Positions 35,806-44,949 of a stretch of DNA of 64,000 bases are shown piece after piece. Source of the DNA: Aestuariivivens insulae (GTDB lineage Bacteria; Bacteroidota; Bacteroidia; Flavobacteriales; Flavobacteriaceae). The notes under the pieces are model-generated. The model was not told where the DNA came from. It was given only the letters and a program-made list of their open reading frames with translations, and made no database searches. Both the position numbers and the translations under genes were made by a program. Location of the stretch: NCBI RefSeq assembly GCF_022662195.1, contig NZ_JAKMCS010000011.1, positions 48,339 to 112,338 of the forward strand, given 5' to 3'. The number at the start of each line of letters is the position of its first letter. Positions within the stretch are counted from its first letter, which is position 1.

Positions 35806-36334
35806 AAACATAACGGACTCACAAGTAACCATCACAGAACTAATGCTTCCGGCACACTCTAACTTTAGTGGTAAAATCCATGGGGGGTACATTTTAAACC
35901 TAATGGACCAAATTGCCTTTGCCTGCGCTTCAAAACATTCGAGACACTACTGTGTAACTGCTTCTGTAAATCGAGTAGATTTCTTAAACCCTATAGAAGT
36001 TGGCGAGCTTGTAACCCTTAAAGCTTCTGTAAATTATACGGGACGCACTTCTATGGTTATTGGCGTACGTGTAGAGGCAGAAAACATTCAATCGGGCGAA
36101 AAAAAACACTGTAACTCCTCTTATTTTACCATGGTGGCTAAAGATGAACAAGGTAAAAATGTAAAGGTACCAGGCATTATATTAGATTCTGAACAAAGCA
36201 TTCGTAGGTTTTCAAGAAGTATTGCCAGACAAGAACAGGCGAAACACAGAACTTCAAAATTCAAATCCTCTGAATTTAAAATCGAAGAACACTTAGAGCT
36301 ATTAAAGCATCATAACGCTAAAATTGAAATTTAA
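35798..36334 (+). CDS. hotdog-fold acyl-CoA thioesterase
   Basis: The 178-residue protein has the single hotdog domain of YciA/BACH-like thioesterases: LMLPAHSNFSGKIHGGYILNLMDQIAFACASKHS, then VTASVNRVDFLNPIEVGELVTLKASVNYTGRTSM. The Gly-Gly helix region and the catalytic Asp-x-x motif of the family are present. The C-terminal basic tail (RRFSRSIARQEQAKHRTSK) is an addition. ATG at 35798 was chosen; it overlaps the DUF3307 stop. It is the third gene of the satD operon and may only be there by coupling. Confidence 0.8.
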   Translation: MFKNITDSQVTITELMLPAHSNFSGKIHGGYILNLMDQIAFACASKHSRHYCVTASVNRVDFLNPIEVGELVTLKASVNYTGRTSMVIGVRVEAENIQSGEKKHCNSSYFTMVAKDEQGKNVKVPGIILDSEQSIRRFSRSIARQEQAKHRTSKFKSSEFKIEEHLELLKHHNAKIEI

Positions 36335-36342
36335 TTTTTCAA

Positions 36343-38856
36343 TTAAAAATAAAGTCTAAAAAAAGCATTAGGGGTGAAACCCAACGACATTTGCCTGGTT
36401 TCGACAGCCTCACCTTCGTTTACACGGTAAAAGTTGTTAATCTCATTCTCCCTATCAAATACATTCCATACAGAAATCCCTGTATTTACTTTAGTCCCTT
36501 CACTTAATTTAAAGTTATAAATGGCAGATATGTCCAACCGCAAATAATCCTTTAAAGTAGCGGCATTGGTATTAGCATAATTAATTTCATTATTAACTAC
36601 TTCATCACCTCTCACCGGTCTCGTTGTTGGTTTGCCCGAATGCCAGTTTAATCCTGCTGCTAATTTTAAACGGTTTAAAGCATATGTGGCACCAAAACTA
36701 ACATTATGGACTATATTGTAATTACTTGTAAATGGTTGGACCTCTAAAGTCTTAAACTCATAATCATTATCCATATACGAATACCCCAACCACGCATCCA
36801 ATAGATGGATATGCTTCCTCAATAGCACATCTACTCCAAAAACCGTATAACTGCCTTGGGCTTTAGCAAATTCATACTGATTTTGAAAACCTTGACTTTG
36901 AGATGTTATGCCCTTAACTCGCTTTAAATACGTATCTAAATTAAATAGCCACCCCCGCTTGCTAAAATTTATACCTGTTGAAATTTGTTTGCTTCTTATA
37001 ATGGGAATATCCTCATTATTAGCTAATTGCCAACGGCGCTTCTCTACTCCTAAAAAATCGCTTTGAAAGTTAATAACCTGTGAGGTATTTTGATGCTTGA
37101 ACTCTCCCAAAACTTCAAATGTTAAACCATCCAATAATTTTTTATTGAAACTAAACCTAGGTTCCCATATCAACTTATTAAACTTATTAAAATAATTAAA
37201 CCTTATCCCTACATTTAAAGCCATATTCTTGTTTGTGGACTTATAACCTAGAGCGGTAAAAACACCATGTGTTCTAATAACTTCAGAAACGAGGTTCCTA
37301 AACAAAGGATTGTCTACATCATCTAAATTAGTAACTTCCGTCTCTACAAAATGATACCCATTTAACAGTTGTAACCTAGGGTTTATATTATAAAGTGTTT
37401 TTAGCTTTATACTACTCTCTGAAACACTGTTTTTTTGCAAGAAACGTTGGTTATCTTGAATATTAACATTTATCGCCTTTAAAGTATAATCGGTTTCATA
37501 AAACTCAAAAGTAGTTTTAAATACATCATTCCAAGTGCGCTCATAATTGAGCCCTTCAGCAATACTGTTTTGCGTTAGGCTACTTTCTCTAGATTCGGTG
37601 CCTTCGCTACTAATTAGGTTTTCATCAAACAAAAGTTCGTTATAAACATTAATAAAATTAAGTTGTAATTGGTCTTTATTACTTACTTTATAAATCCATC
37701 GAAATGAGGTGTCGTAAAAATCAAACTTTTTATTGGTATTGATTTCTGTAGATGTATTGTTACTAAGCTCTGTGTTTTGGGAAATTCTATCGAAAAACGC
37801 AGTATACGTTGGTGTTTTTAAAAAATCGTTTATCGATTTTCTTGCGGCTATTTGAATGGATGACTTATTTCCCAAAGGAATGTCCAGGAAACTGTTTAAA
37901 TTAGTGAAATCAACCCCTATGCTTCCTTTGAACTTAGTATTTACCTCCCTCTCCGTACGCATATCAATAGTCCCAGAAACACCATCGGTGAAAGATACAT
38001 CGCTACCATTTTTTCTTAAAAAGACCTTTTGTGTAATTTGTGGATTGTACATAGATATTAAACCAAAAAAATGACCAGATTGATACATTTTAATATTATC
38101 CCACAAAATTAAATTTTGGTCATGCGAGCCTCCCCTTATATTTATATTGGAAACGGTTTCGTTTACACTTTGAACGCCTGGCAATGCCTGAACCGAGTGC
38201 AATACATCGGTTTCGACTAACCCTGGAAGAATCTTAAAATTAGAAAAGTTTATTTCAAAAGAACCGTCATTAATTTTGCTAATACCACTAACCAAATAAT
38301 TTGAGATAATAACTTCGGACAAAGTGTAAAAATCTTGATCTAAGAAAACATCACTACAATCATTAAAATTGAATGTATTGATATCTATCTTTAAAGTTCT
38401 ATAGCCCAAACAACTAATAACAATGTCTTTATTGGAACGATTTAATGTTAATTGAAAAAAGCCTTTTTCATCACTAACCACAGCATCACCATTACTATAA
38501 ACAACAGCATTCTCTATGGGTTGTGAATTCTTATTTCTAATAACGCCACAAATGGTTATTGATGCTTTTGGGGTTACAAGCACTATGTTTTGTCCCATTA
38601 AATTAAACGACAAATTTGTTTGGCCTGTCAAGTCTTGTAGTATCGCGTCAAGTGTTTTTGTGGAATCGGGAAAATGTACTGTTACACCACTTACCAAATC
38701 TTCAGCATAATTAAATTTCACATCATGCTCGCTTTCAATAAAAGTAAAAACAGCTGTTAGTGCTTTTTTATTATCAACCTCTTGAGCCGACACAACACCC
38801 ATAAATAAAAGTATTCCAAAAAATAATAATGTAAACTGCCTAATTATTTTTTCCAT
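36343..38856 (-). CDS. TonB-dependent receptor with STN and carboxypeptidase-like domains
   Basis: The 837-residue protein has a signal peptide (about 1-24), an STN domain (about 28-95, VKFNYAEDLVSGVTVHFPDSTKTLDAILQDL) that contacts FecR-type regulators, a carboxypeptidase D-like repeat (about 100-165, SITICGVIRNKNSQPIENAVVYS), a plug (LPGVQSVNETVSNINIRGGSHDQNLILWD) and a barrel ending in aromatic FFRLYF. With the adjacent fecR and sigma genes it forms a self-regulated transporter like FecA. Its start overlaps fecR by 17 bases. No SusD partner is next to it; the ligand may be iron chelate or peptide (unknown). Confidence 0.88.
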   Translation of the reverse strand: MEKIIRQFTLLFFGILLFMGVVSAQEVDNKKALTAVFTFIESEHDVKFNYAEDLVSGVTVHFPDSTKTLDAILQDLTGQTNLSFNLMGQNIVLVTPKASITICGVIRNKNSQPIENAVVYSNGDAVVSDEKGFFQLTLNRSNKDIVISCLGYRTLKIDINTFNFNDCSDVFLDQDFYTLSEVIISNYLVSGISKINDGSFEINFSNFKILPGLVETDVLHSVQALPGVQSVNETVSNINIRGGSHDQNLILWDNIKMYQSGHFFGLISMYNPQITQKVFLRKNGSDVSFTDGVSGTIDMRTEREVNTKFKGSIGVDFTNLNSFLDIPLGNKSSIQIAARKSINDFLKTPTYTAFFDRISQNTELSNNTSTEINTNKKFDFYDTSFRWIYKVSNKDQLQLNFINVYNELLFDENLISSEGTESRESSLTQNSIAEGLNYERTWNDVFKTTFEFYETDYTLKAINVNIQDNQRFLQKNSVSESSIKLKTLYNINPRLQLLNGYHFVETEVTNLDDVDNPLFRNLVSEVIRTHGVFTALGYKSTNKNMALNVGIRFNYFNKFNKLIWEPRFSFNKKLLDGLTFEVLGEFKHQNTSQVINFQSDFLGVEKRRWQLANNEDIPIIRSKQISTGINFSKRGWLFNLDTYLKRVKGITSQSQGFQNQYEFAKAQGSYTVFGVDVLLRKHIHLLDAWLGYSYMDNDYEFKTLEVQPFTSNYNIVHNVSFGATYALNRLKLAAGLNWHSGKPTTRPVRGDEVVNNEINYANTNAATLKDYLRLDISAIYNFKLSEGTKVNTGISVWNVFDRENEINNFYRVNEGEAVETRQMSLGFTPNAFFRLYF

Positions 38857-39751
38857 GAATAATAACTAGGTTTGAATCGCTCAATTCGTAGGTCATACCC
38901 ATTGGTTGTGTAATGGCTATCAAGGCTTTTTTGATGTTATTATGCTCAAATGCACCTGTAAACAATCTATTTACATCCATGTTTTTTGCAACAACCTCAA
39001 CCTGATATTGCCTTTCGAGTTCCGCTAGCACCTCCTTTATGGGTATAGCTTCAAAAGTGCTCATATTATCCAACCAGGTTGGCCCATTGCCCGAGATTTT
39101 TTGAGCAGAAAAAACACCATCGTAAAGTTTAAAAACATCGCCGGCCTGCAATTGTTTTGTTATAATATTTGATGTTACTTTTACAACGCCCTCATAACAT
39201 TTTACCTCAAAAAAATGGTCGCGTTGCTTTACATTAAACACAGTACCGATAACTTCAACGGTACCATTTTTTGTTTCAACGGTAAAGGTTTTACCCTTAG
39301 CCACCCTAAAGAAAGCCTCGCCATGAAGTTTTAAATTTCTGCTTTTTTGCCAATCTTTTGCATGGTATTCAATCTCAGAACCAGCGTTTAGCTCTACTAT
39401 TGAATTGTCTGGAAGCTCAATAGTTATTTTTTGACTCGCCAAAGTTTTAATCTTTTCTGTATCATCAAAGAAAAAAGTAAAATAAACACCCAGGGCTATT
39501 ACAACTATACTGGCTATTTTTAACAGATAATAGCCTGAAAACCATTTTTTACCAAGCGATTTTTTTGAATTATATTGATGTTTAAAGCGCGTAAAGTCAT
39601 CTGCTTCAGAAAATTGATCTGCTTTAAAACGCTTAGCCGTATCAACTATATAGTTATTGAACTCAGCATCATCCAATCTGTCAAAAGCCTCCCTTTCAGA
39701 TGCTGTTAAATCTCCTTTCAACCATTTTTCTATGAGATAATCTTTATCCAT
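38840..39751 (-). CDS. fecR: FecR-family anti-sigma/signal transducer
   Basis: The 303-residue protein starts MDKDYLIEKWLKGDLTASEREAF (cytoplasmic sigma-binding part), has one membrane helix (about residues 68-88, YLLKIASIVVIALGVYFTFF) and the periplasmic FecR domain (KITIELPDNSIVELNAGSEIEY, GEAFFRVAKGKTFTVETKNGTVEVIGTVFNV) with the C-terminal DUF4974 (FEAIPIKEVLAELERQYQVEV). It passes the receptor state to the sigma factor. Start 39751 was chosen over 39778 because the family begins here. It sits between sigma and receptor genes. Confidence 0.92.
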   Translation of the reverse strand: MDKDYLIEKWLKGDLTASEREAFDRLDDAEFNNYIVDTAKRFKADQFSEADDFTRFKHQYNSKKSLGKKWFSGYYLLKIASIVVIALGVYFTFFFDDTEKIKTLASQKITIELPDNSIVELNAGSEIEYHAKDWQKSRNLKLHGEAFFRVAKGKTFTVETKNGTVEVIGTVFNVKQRDHFFEVKCYEGVVKVTSNIITKQLQAGDVFKLYDGVFSAQKISGNGPTWLDNMSTFEAIPIKEVLAELERQYQVEVVAKNMDVNRLFTGAFEHNNIKKALIAITQPMGMTYELSDSNLVIIHGKNN

Positions 39752-39799
39752 GCTTAAGTTGTTTTTACTATATAACACCTAAAAGGGCCTTTCTCCTGA

Positions 39800-40327
39800 T
39801 TATTTTATTTTAAAACCTTCCAGCTCATTCCTCAAAATATTAAAAGCGCTATAAATTCTGTACTCCACCGCTTTTTGCGAAATCCCTAAAATATCGGCTA
39901 TTTCACTGTGTTTCTTGCCTTCAACCTTATTCAGCATAAAAGCCACACGTTGCTCTTCGCTTAAGGACTCCAATACGCTTTTATAGTGTTCTAAAAACTG
40001 CTTTTCTTCTAAAACAAACTGAGGGGTTTCATTGGTTTGTTCCTGCTTTTTGTTTTGTCCATACTTTAAAACTACCTTTTGATGCTTAATATCGTTTAGC
40101 ACCATATTATTGGCAACAGTAAATAAAAATGAACGTGCTTTGCCTACATTTACCTTTTTACAATACCCCCATAGTTTAATGAACGCTTCCTGTGTAATAT
40201 CCTTTGGATTAATTTGCGCCCCATATTTATAATATAAAAAATCATGCAACTCATTAACATACTTATTATAGATACGTTCAAAATTCTTTTCGTCGCAAAG
40301 GGTTTTGCCTAAGTCTTTAACACTCAT
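39800..40327 (-). CDS. ECF sigma factor, FecI-like
   Basis: The 175-residue protein has region 2 (NELHDFLYYKYGAQINPKDITQEAFIKLWGYC) and region 4 (LESLSEEQRVAFMLNKVEGKKHSEIADILGISQKAVEYRIYSAF), the Bacteroidota FecI-like class. It drives the downstream fecR and TonB receptor and perhaps the divergent lipoprotein gene, whose start is only 94 bases away. No typical TTTG/TAnnTTTG promoter was seen in this short gap, which would fit an alternative sigma consensus. Confidence 0.92.
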   Translation of the reverse strand: MSVKDLGKTLCDEKNFERIYNKYVNELHDFLYYKYGAQINPKDITQEAFIKLWGYCKKVNVGKARSFLFTVANNMVLNDIKHQKVVLKYGQNKKQEQTNETPQFVLEEKQFLEHYKSVLESLSEEQRVAFMLNKVEGKKHSEIADILGISQKAVEYRIYSAFNILRNELEGFKIK

Positions 40328-40421
40328 ATAAAATTGTTGCCACTAAAGTTATATAAAATTTATAAAAAAGTTTCAGGAGTTTTTTAATTTGAGTTGTTAT
40401 ATAATTAAATCGGTCAAACTT

Positions 40422-41495
40422 ATGCCTTTCGCTTTAAGATATATCTTTATACTACTTGCCTTGTGTATTGCAACTTTAAATTCATGCAGGACAGAAGAAG
40501 AAGAGCTTATTCAAGCCCCTGAAGAATCTTTGCTTACACCAAACTCTAAAGTGGCCAGTCTTATGCTTAAAACGACAAGCAACGATGGTTCTATTGATAA
40601 TATTATAGACAAATCCAACTGTTTTTATGTAAAGCATCCTTTTCAAGTTACGGCCAATGGTGAAGACCTTACCATTAATACGGTTGAAGATTATAAAATT
40701 GTAGAATATATTTTTGATGATGATGACGATGATATTGATAACCTAACAATTAAATACCCCATTAATATAGTACTTAATGACTTTACTGAAGTTGTGGTTA
40801 ATAGCGCAACTCAATTAAACAGTTATTCAAAAAACTGTAATGGTGAAAATGAAGCAGATGACGATATAGAGTGTGTTGACTTTGGTTACCCCATAACGGC
40901 TTCTGTATTTAACACCAATAGCGATTTAATTTCTACCGAAACTTTTACAAGTGATCCTGATTTGTTTGGGTTTATAAAGACTATTAATACTGACCATTTT
41001 GTAAGCATTAATTTCCCCATAACAGTTATACTTACAGATAATACCGAAATAACCATAAACAGTTTGCAAGAACTTGAAACCACAATTGAAATCCATAAGA
41101 ATGACTGCGACGAAGATGATGATTATGATTATAACGATGATGATTGTGATGACTGTAACATTGAAGCATTAATCGACCGCCTTACAAGTTGCTCCAATTG
41201 GAACGTAGACAAATTGGAACGTTACGGTAACGATTATGACAATGCATACAATGGCTATACCTTTAACTTTTACAACAACGGAAATGTCTCGGTATATTGG
41301 TCTGGCACAAGTGCCTATGGTACCTATACGGCAAACGGAACTGGAAACAATATAACGGTTACCATTAACATACCTGAGTTACCTTATTGTAATAACGATT
41401 GGGTGCTACACGAAATATCGGAGTATACAAAAACCAAAGTGGATTTACGCGTAGGAGGCGACGACAGGCTTCGTTATGAAAACAACTGTAACTAA
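40422..41495 (+). CDS. Asp-rich lipoprotein with two related domains
   Basis: The 357-residue protein has a lipoprotein signal (CIATLNSC). Two similar regions follow, about 60-145 and 155-235: each starts near a Cys (NCFYVKHPFQVTANGEDLTINT; ECVDFGYPITASVFNTNSDL), continues with YPINIVLNDFTEVVVNS or FPITVILTDNTEITINS and ends with Cys. Between and after them are acidic runs (DDDDDDIDN and DEDDDYDYNDDDCDDC), which may bind calcium. A C-terminal strand-rich domain (SCSNWNVDKLERYGNDYDNAYNGYTFNFY) ends the protein. It is divergent from the FecI-like gene and may be in its regulon (inference). Confidence 0.6.
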   Translation: MPFALRYIFILLALCIATLNSCRTEEEELIQAPEESLLTPNSKVASLMLKTTSNDGSIDNIIDKSNCFYVKHPFQVTANGEDLTINTVEDYKIVEYIFDDDDDDIDNLTIKYPINIVLNDFTEVVVNSATQLNSYSKNCNGENEADDDIECVDFGYPITASVFNTNSDLISTETFTSDPDLFGFIKTINTDHFVSINFPITVILTDNTEITINSLQELETTIEIHKNDCDEDDDYDYNDDDCDDCNIEALIDRLTSCSNWNVDKLERYGNDYDNAYNGYTFNFYNNGNVSVYWSGTSAYGTYTANGTGNNITVTINIPELPYCNNDWVLHEISEYTKTKVDLRVGGDDRLRYENNCN

Positions 41496-41592
41496 GAAAT
41501 AAGCTAGTAGAAATAGTATATGAAAAAGAAAAATTTCATTTGTTAATTAATTATTCAATATTCAAAAAGTTTAATTTTTAACACTAGCTGAA

Positions 41593-41625
41593 ACAGCTTC
41601 AGCTTAAATGCTGAAGCTGTTATTT
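41593..41625 (+). terminator. terminator after the Asp-rich lipoprotein gene
   Basis: ACAGCTTCAGC - TTAAAT - GCTGAAGCTGT is a perfect 11-bp stem followed by TATTT. It lies only 15 bases in front of the next gene, so it could also act as an attenuator for it. Confidence 0.75.
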
Positions 41626-41639
41626 AAACCAAATTAAAA

Positions 41640-42020
41640 ATGAAGAAATTAATTGTAATTATTATCATCGTTATAATAGCTTCAATAATAGGCTACAATT
41701 ACATTTATCAGGACCATAGAAACATAAAAGAAGAGCAAGCCGCTTTTACAACAACCGCCATCATGCTTTCAAATGAGTTTTCTATAGACCCATCTACTTC
41801 AGAAAAAAAATACCTGAATAAAACCATAGAAGTCAGCGGCACCATTACTGCAAAAAGTGATAATACCATAACCTTGGACAACACTGTGTTTTGTCAATTA
41901 TCCCAAAATATAGATATAAAATTAAGCCCCAATGCCCCAATTAAAATTAAAGGACGTGTTATAGGCTATGATGATTTATTGGAAGAAATCAAATTAGACC
42001 AGTGTAGTATCACTAATTAA
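41640..42020 (+). CDS. small OB-fold (tRNA_anti-like) protein
   Basis: The 126-residue protein has an N-terminal membrane helix or signal (about 4-20, VIIIIVIIASIIGYNYIY) and an OB-fold region (KYLNKTIEVSGTITAKSDNTITLDNTVFCQLS, KIKGRVIGYDDLLEEIKLDQCSI) of the tRNA_anti-like exported family. Two cysteines could form a disulphide. The last third of the gene is repeated as a fragment at about 42852-42962. The function is unknown. Confidence 0.7.
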   Translation: MKKLIVIIIIVIIASIIGYNYIYQDHRNIKEEQAAFTTTAIMLSNEFSIDPSTSEKKYLNKTIEVSGTITAKSDNTITLDNTVFCQLSQNIDIKLSPNAPIKIKGRVIGYDDLLEEIKLDQCSITN

Positions 42021-42035
42021 TTTAAAATCAACATC

Positions 42036-42764
42036 ATGAAGGCAAAATTATTTTTAGCATTTATTCTAATGTGTGTTATGATTTCAAACGCACAGATAAG
42101 ATTTACCGAAGTAAATATTGCAACTGAATCTGTAACAATTAAAAACTTTGGTAATTCTACCGTAAACATTTCTAGTTGGCAATTATGTGTTTACCCTGCA
42201 TATGCCCAGCTAAATACTATGACTGGAAGTTCATTAAATTTAGCTGCAGGAGCATCAGTAACATTTACTAGTACCATAAGTCTATCTGACAATGATGGAG
42301 AATTGGGGCTATATATAAGTGGGCCTTTTGGGACAGCTTCAAACATGAGGGACTATATACAATGGAAGGCTGGTGGTCATTTTAGGGAAAGTGTAGCTGT
42401 TGCAGCTGGAATATGGACTTCTGGGACTTTTATTTCCTCCAGTGCCCCCAATCCGTATTCCTATACAGGAGATGGAACAACATTTAATGGCGTAAACGAT
42501 TGGGATCCTACTTTAAGTGCTAACGAATTCTCTAAAAGTGCTCTTAATATATACCCTAACCCAACCACTTCATACATTTATATTAAAAATGCAGATATGC
42601 TTAACATTAAGTCAGCATTAATCACAAACATAATAGGAGAGCGAATAGTTAACTATAACGTTACCAAATCTAGAATTGATGTGTCCAATTTAAGGCAAGG
42701 CTTATATTTTCTAAATATTACAACTAATAAAGGCAAAACCATTAAACGATTTATAAAGCAATAA
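42036..42764 (+). CDS. lamin-tail-domain protein with type IX sorting tail
   Basis: The 242-residue protein has a signal peptide (about 1-19), a lamin-tail-like beta-sandwich (IRFTEVNIATESVTIKNFGNSTVNISSWQLCVYP) and a type A sorting domain of about 75 residues (LNIYPNPTTSYIYIKN to GKTIKRFIKQ). It is therefore expected to cross the outer membrane by the type IX system and be anchored or released. It follows the OB-fold gene by 15 bases. Confidence 0.82.
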   Translation: MKAKLFLAFILMCVMISNAQIRFTEVNIATESVTIKNFGNSTVNISSWQLCVYPAYAQLNTMTGSSLNLAAGASVTFTSTISLSDNDGELGLYISGPFGTASNMRDYIQWKAGGHFRESVAVAAGIWTSGTFISSSAPNPYSYTGDGTTFNGVNDWDPTLSANEFSKSALNIYPNPTTSYIYIKNADMLNIKSALITNIIGERIVNYNVTKSRIDVSNLRQGLYFLNITTNKGKTIKRFIKQ

Positions 42765-42851
42765 CCTATGCCCCCCTTTAAATTATAAGGCTCTCATACC
42801 TTTTAAGGTTGATTAAAATAAAAAAAACTAAATCCCATTAATGTTATCATA

Positions 42852-42962
42852 AAAATAGCCCCAACAATAAGACACGTTATAGGCTATTGTGATTTATTGG
42901 AAGAAATCAAATTAGACCAGTGCAGTATACTTACAAACTCATTTAAATTTTTAATGCAATGA
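42852..42962 (+). pseudogene. 3' fragment of an OB-fold gene copy
   Basis: The sequence from GTTATAGGCTAT onward repeats 41958-42011 with few changes and translates VIGYCDLLEEIKLDQCSI, against VIGYDDLLEEIKLDQCSI in the intact gene. An in-frame TAA at about 42850 and the lack of the first two thirds mark it as a remnant. Its frame ends in a TGA that overlaps the ATG of the next gene, just as one would expect from a duplicated gene pair. Confidence 0.75.
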
Positions 42963-43672
42963 AAAAAGAGGTCTTTGCACTTATTATATTATTAAGCGCT
43001 TACAGTTACGCCCAAACGATTTGGAATGGTCCTACAATGACATTCACAAAACCAAATCATGCCGACTTTACATTGGAGCAGTACCAAGACAGGATAACAT
43101 CTAATGTTTGGATTACACGGGGAAATAGCAAAGGCATTTTTAACATCAAACAAGAAGTGTCTTACACAGGTTCAGGTACAAGTGGCAATTCCCCTGTTGA
43201 TACAGAATGGGCATTTGGGACAACCGATAACCTTGGAAGTTTAACGTTTACAACATGGGCAATAGCAATGGATCAATCTCCTATGTCCCAAATAAATAAA
43301 GATATGGTTGTCCATCTAATTTCCGATAATATTTATATCGATATAAAGTTTTTATCCTGGTCTAACTTCAGTAGTGGTGCTGGCTTCAGTTACCAGAGGT
43401 CAACAGATTCCCAATTGAGTACCGAAGAATTTTCAATGGCCAGCTTTAAAATATTACCTAACCCCAGCAACTCTTTTATAAAAATAACATTACCACAAAG
43501 CATAAACGAAGCATCAATATACATTTACAATATATATGGAAAGAATATTCTTAAAAAGAATATTACAAAAGTCAATTCATCCATAAATATTGCCTTTTTA
43601 TCTAATGGTTTGTATATTGCTTCCTTAAATTATAACAACCAAACATTTATAAACCGTTTTATAAAAATTTAA
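42959..43672 (+). CDS. exported protein with type IX sorting tail
   Basis: The 237-residue protein has a signal peptide (about 1-18, SYAQT), a beta-rich body (IWNGPTMTFTKPNHADFTLEQYQDRITSNVWITRG) resembling other Bacteroidota proteins in which a T9SS tail follows a small sandwich, and a C-terminal sorting domain (FKILPNPSNSFIKITL to FINRFIKI). It follows a fragment of the OB-fold gene, just as the lamin-tail gene follows the intact one. The body domain is not assigned. Confidence 0.75.
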   Translation: MKKEVFALIILLSAYSYAQTIWNGPTMTFTKPNHADFTLEQYQDRITSNVWITRGNSKGIFNIKQEVSYTGSGTSGNSPVDTEWAFGTTDNLGSLTFTTWAIAMDQSPMSQINKDMVVHLISDNIYIDIKFLSWSNFSSGAGFSYQRSTDSQLSTEEFSMASFKILPNPSNSFIKITLPQSINEASIYIYNIYGKNILKKNITKVNSSINIAFLSNGLYIASLNYNNQTFINRFIKI

Positions 43673-43686
43673 AAAACTTGTTAAAT

Positions 43687-44535
43687 ATGAAAAAACTGCT
43701 TCTTGTTGCTCTTCTACTACCCACAATCTATAATGCGCAAAACGACCTATTGGATGAAATTGATACAGATACTACATGGACCAATTATACAGATGCGGTG
43801 TTTAAGGGTCTAAAAATTGTAAATTTTGAGTCTACTAAATTAGTGGCTAAAAAAGAGTTTACCCTTATAGTATCCCATCGTTTTGGGAGTGTAAAAGATG
43901 GATTCGACAATTTTTTCGGACTCGATGAGGCCGTAACTCGATTGAACTTTGTTTTTGGAATCTCTGATGGTCTCAATATTGGTGTGTCCAGAAGTTCATT
44001 TCAAAAAATCTACGAAACCTCTTTAAAATATAGGATTTTAAGGCAACAAAAAAACGGTTTTCCTTTTACGGTTGTTGGCTTTAATGCTTTTTTAATTAAC
44101 ACGGGATTAGAAAAAGATAACCTGCCCTATTTAGAGTTTAAACATCGTTTGGGTTATACTGCCCAAGTATTAATATCAAGAAAGGTTAACACCAATTTAT
44201 CCCTGGAATTGGCTCCCACCTTTTTTCACGATAATTATGTTGATAACGACGAGCAGGACAACTCTCAATATGCTTTGGGTTTTGGAGGACGCTATAAATT
44301 AGGAAAACGATGGTCTGTAAATGTCGATTACGGTTGGCATCTTAATAGGGCCGATAATTCGCTTTATAAAAACCCATTGTCTATTGGTTTCGATCTGGAA
44401 ACCGGTGGCCACGTATTTCAAATGCATTTTACCAATGCACAATCGATGAACACCAATGGCTTTTTAGGTCAAGGTGCTGGCGATTGGGGCGATGGTGATT
44501 TCTATTTTGGATTTAACCTAAGCCGTGTATTTTAA
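43687..44535 (+). CDS. DUF5777 beta-barrel protein
   Basis: The 282-residue protein has a signal peptide (about 1-17) and then amphipathic strands typical of an outer-membrane barrel: KEFTLIVSHRFGSVKDGFDNFFGLDEAVTRLNFVFGISDGLNIGVSRS is the DUF5777 signature. It ends in an aromatic residue (FNLSRVF). ATG at 43687 was chosen over an upstream TTG. The next genes encode two haem-motif lipoproteins and a YceI protein, so a shared envelope redox role is suggested (inference). Confidence 0.78.
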   Translation: MKKLLLVALLLPTIYNAQNDLLDEIDTDTTWTNYTDAVFKGLKIVNFESTKLVAKKEFTLIVSHRFGSVKDGFDNFFGLDEAVTRLNFVFGISDGLNIGVSRSSFQKIYETSLKYRILRQQKNGFPFTVVGFNAFLINTGLEKDNLPYLEFKHRLGYTAQVLISRKVNTNLSLELAPTFFHDNYVDNDEQDNSQYALGFGGRYKLGKRWSVNVDYGWHLNRADNSLYKNPLSIGFDLETGGHVFQMHFTNAQSMNTNGFLGQGAGDWGDGDFYFGFNLSRVF

Positions 44536-44564
44536 AATAACCCCAAACCAATAATATTTAAAAG

Positions 44565-44927
44565 ATGAAAAATATAGTTACAACAGCCTGTTTACTTTTA
44601 ATTACATTATATTCTTGCACCAATGCCAGTTTAGATGATCTAACTGACAACAACCCCATACCTTCAACTGTCACGTATAACGCCCATGTTAAGTCCATAA
44701 TAGACAATAACTGCATAAGCTGTCATAAATCTCCACCGGCAAATGGTGCTTCTATATCATTATTAACCTATACCGATGTTAAAAGTGCCGTGCAGAATAA
44801 TAATCTAATAAGCAAGATTAACGGTAATGGCCCAGGTGCGCAAATGCCTTTTGGAGGACCTAAATTACCACAAAACCTAATCGATATTATTGAAAAATGG
44901 GAGGTCGATGGCCTTTTAGAAAATTAA
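44565..44927 (+). CDS. c-type cytochrome-like lipoprotein 1
   Basis: The 120-residue lipoprotein (LITLYSCTNA) has one CxxCH motif, NNCISCHKSPP, and a distal methionine candidate in GAQMPFGGPKL, which fits a mono-haem cytochrome c of the small Bacteroidota type. It ends IIEKWEVDGLLEN. The next gene has the same plan. Covalent haem is expected if the organism has the c-type maturation machinery. Confidence 0.8.
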   Translation: MKNIVTTACLLLITLYSCTNASLDDLTDNNPIPSTVTYNAHVKSIIDNNCISCHKSPPANGASISLLTYTDVKSAVQNNNLISKINGNGPGAQMPFGGPKLPQNLIDIIEKWEVDGLLEN

Positions 44928-44949
44928 TAACCCTTAAAAATCATATGCT

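Noticed and set aside
41581..41625. Riboswitch or attenuator before the OB-fold gene
   Set aside because: The hairpin is a simple perfect stem with T-run and no conserved aptamer core; called a terminator, with the attenuator option noted.
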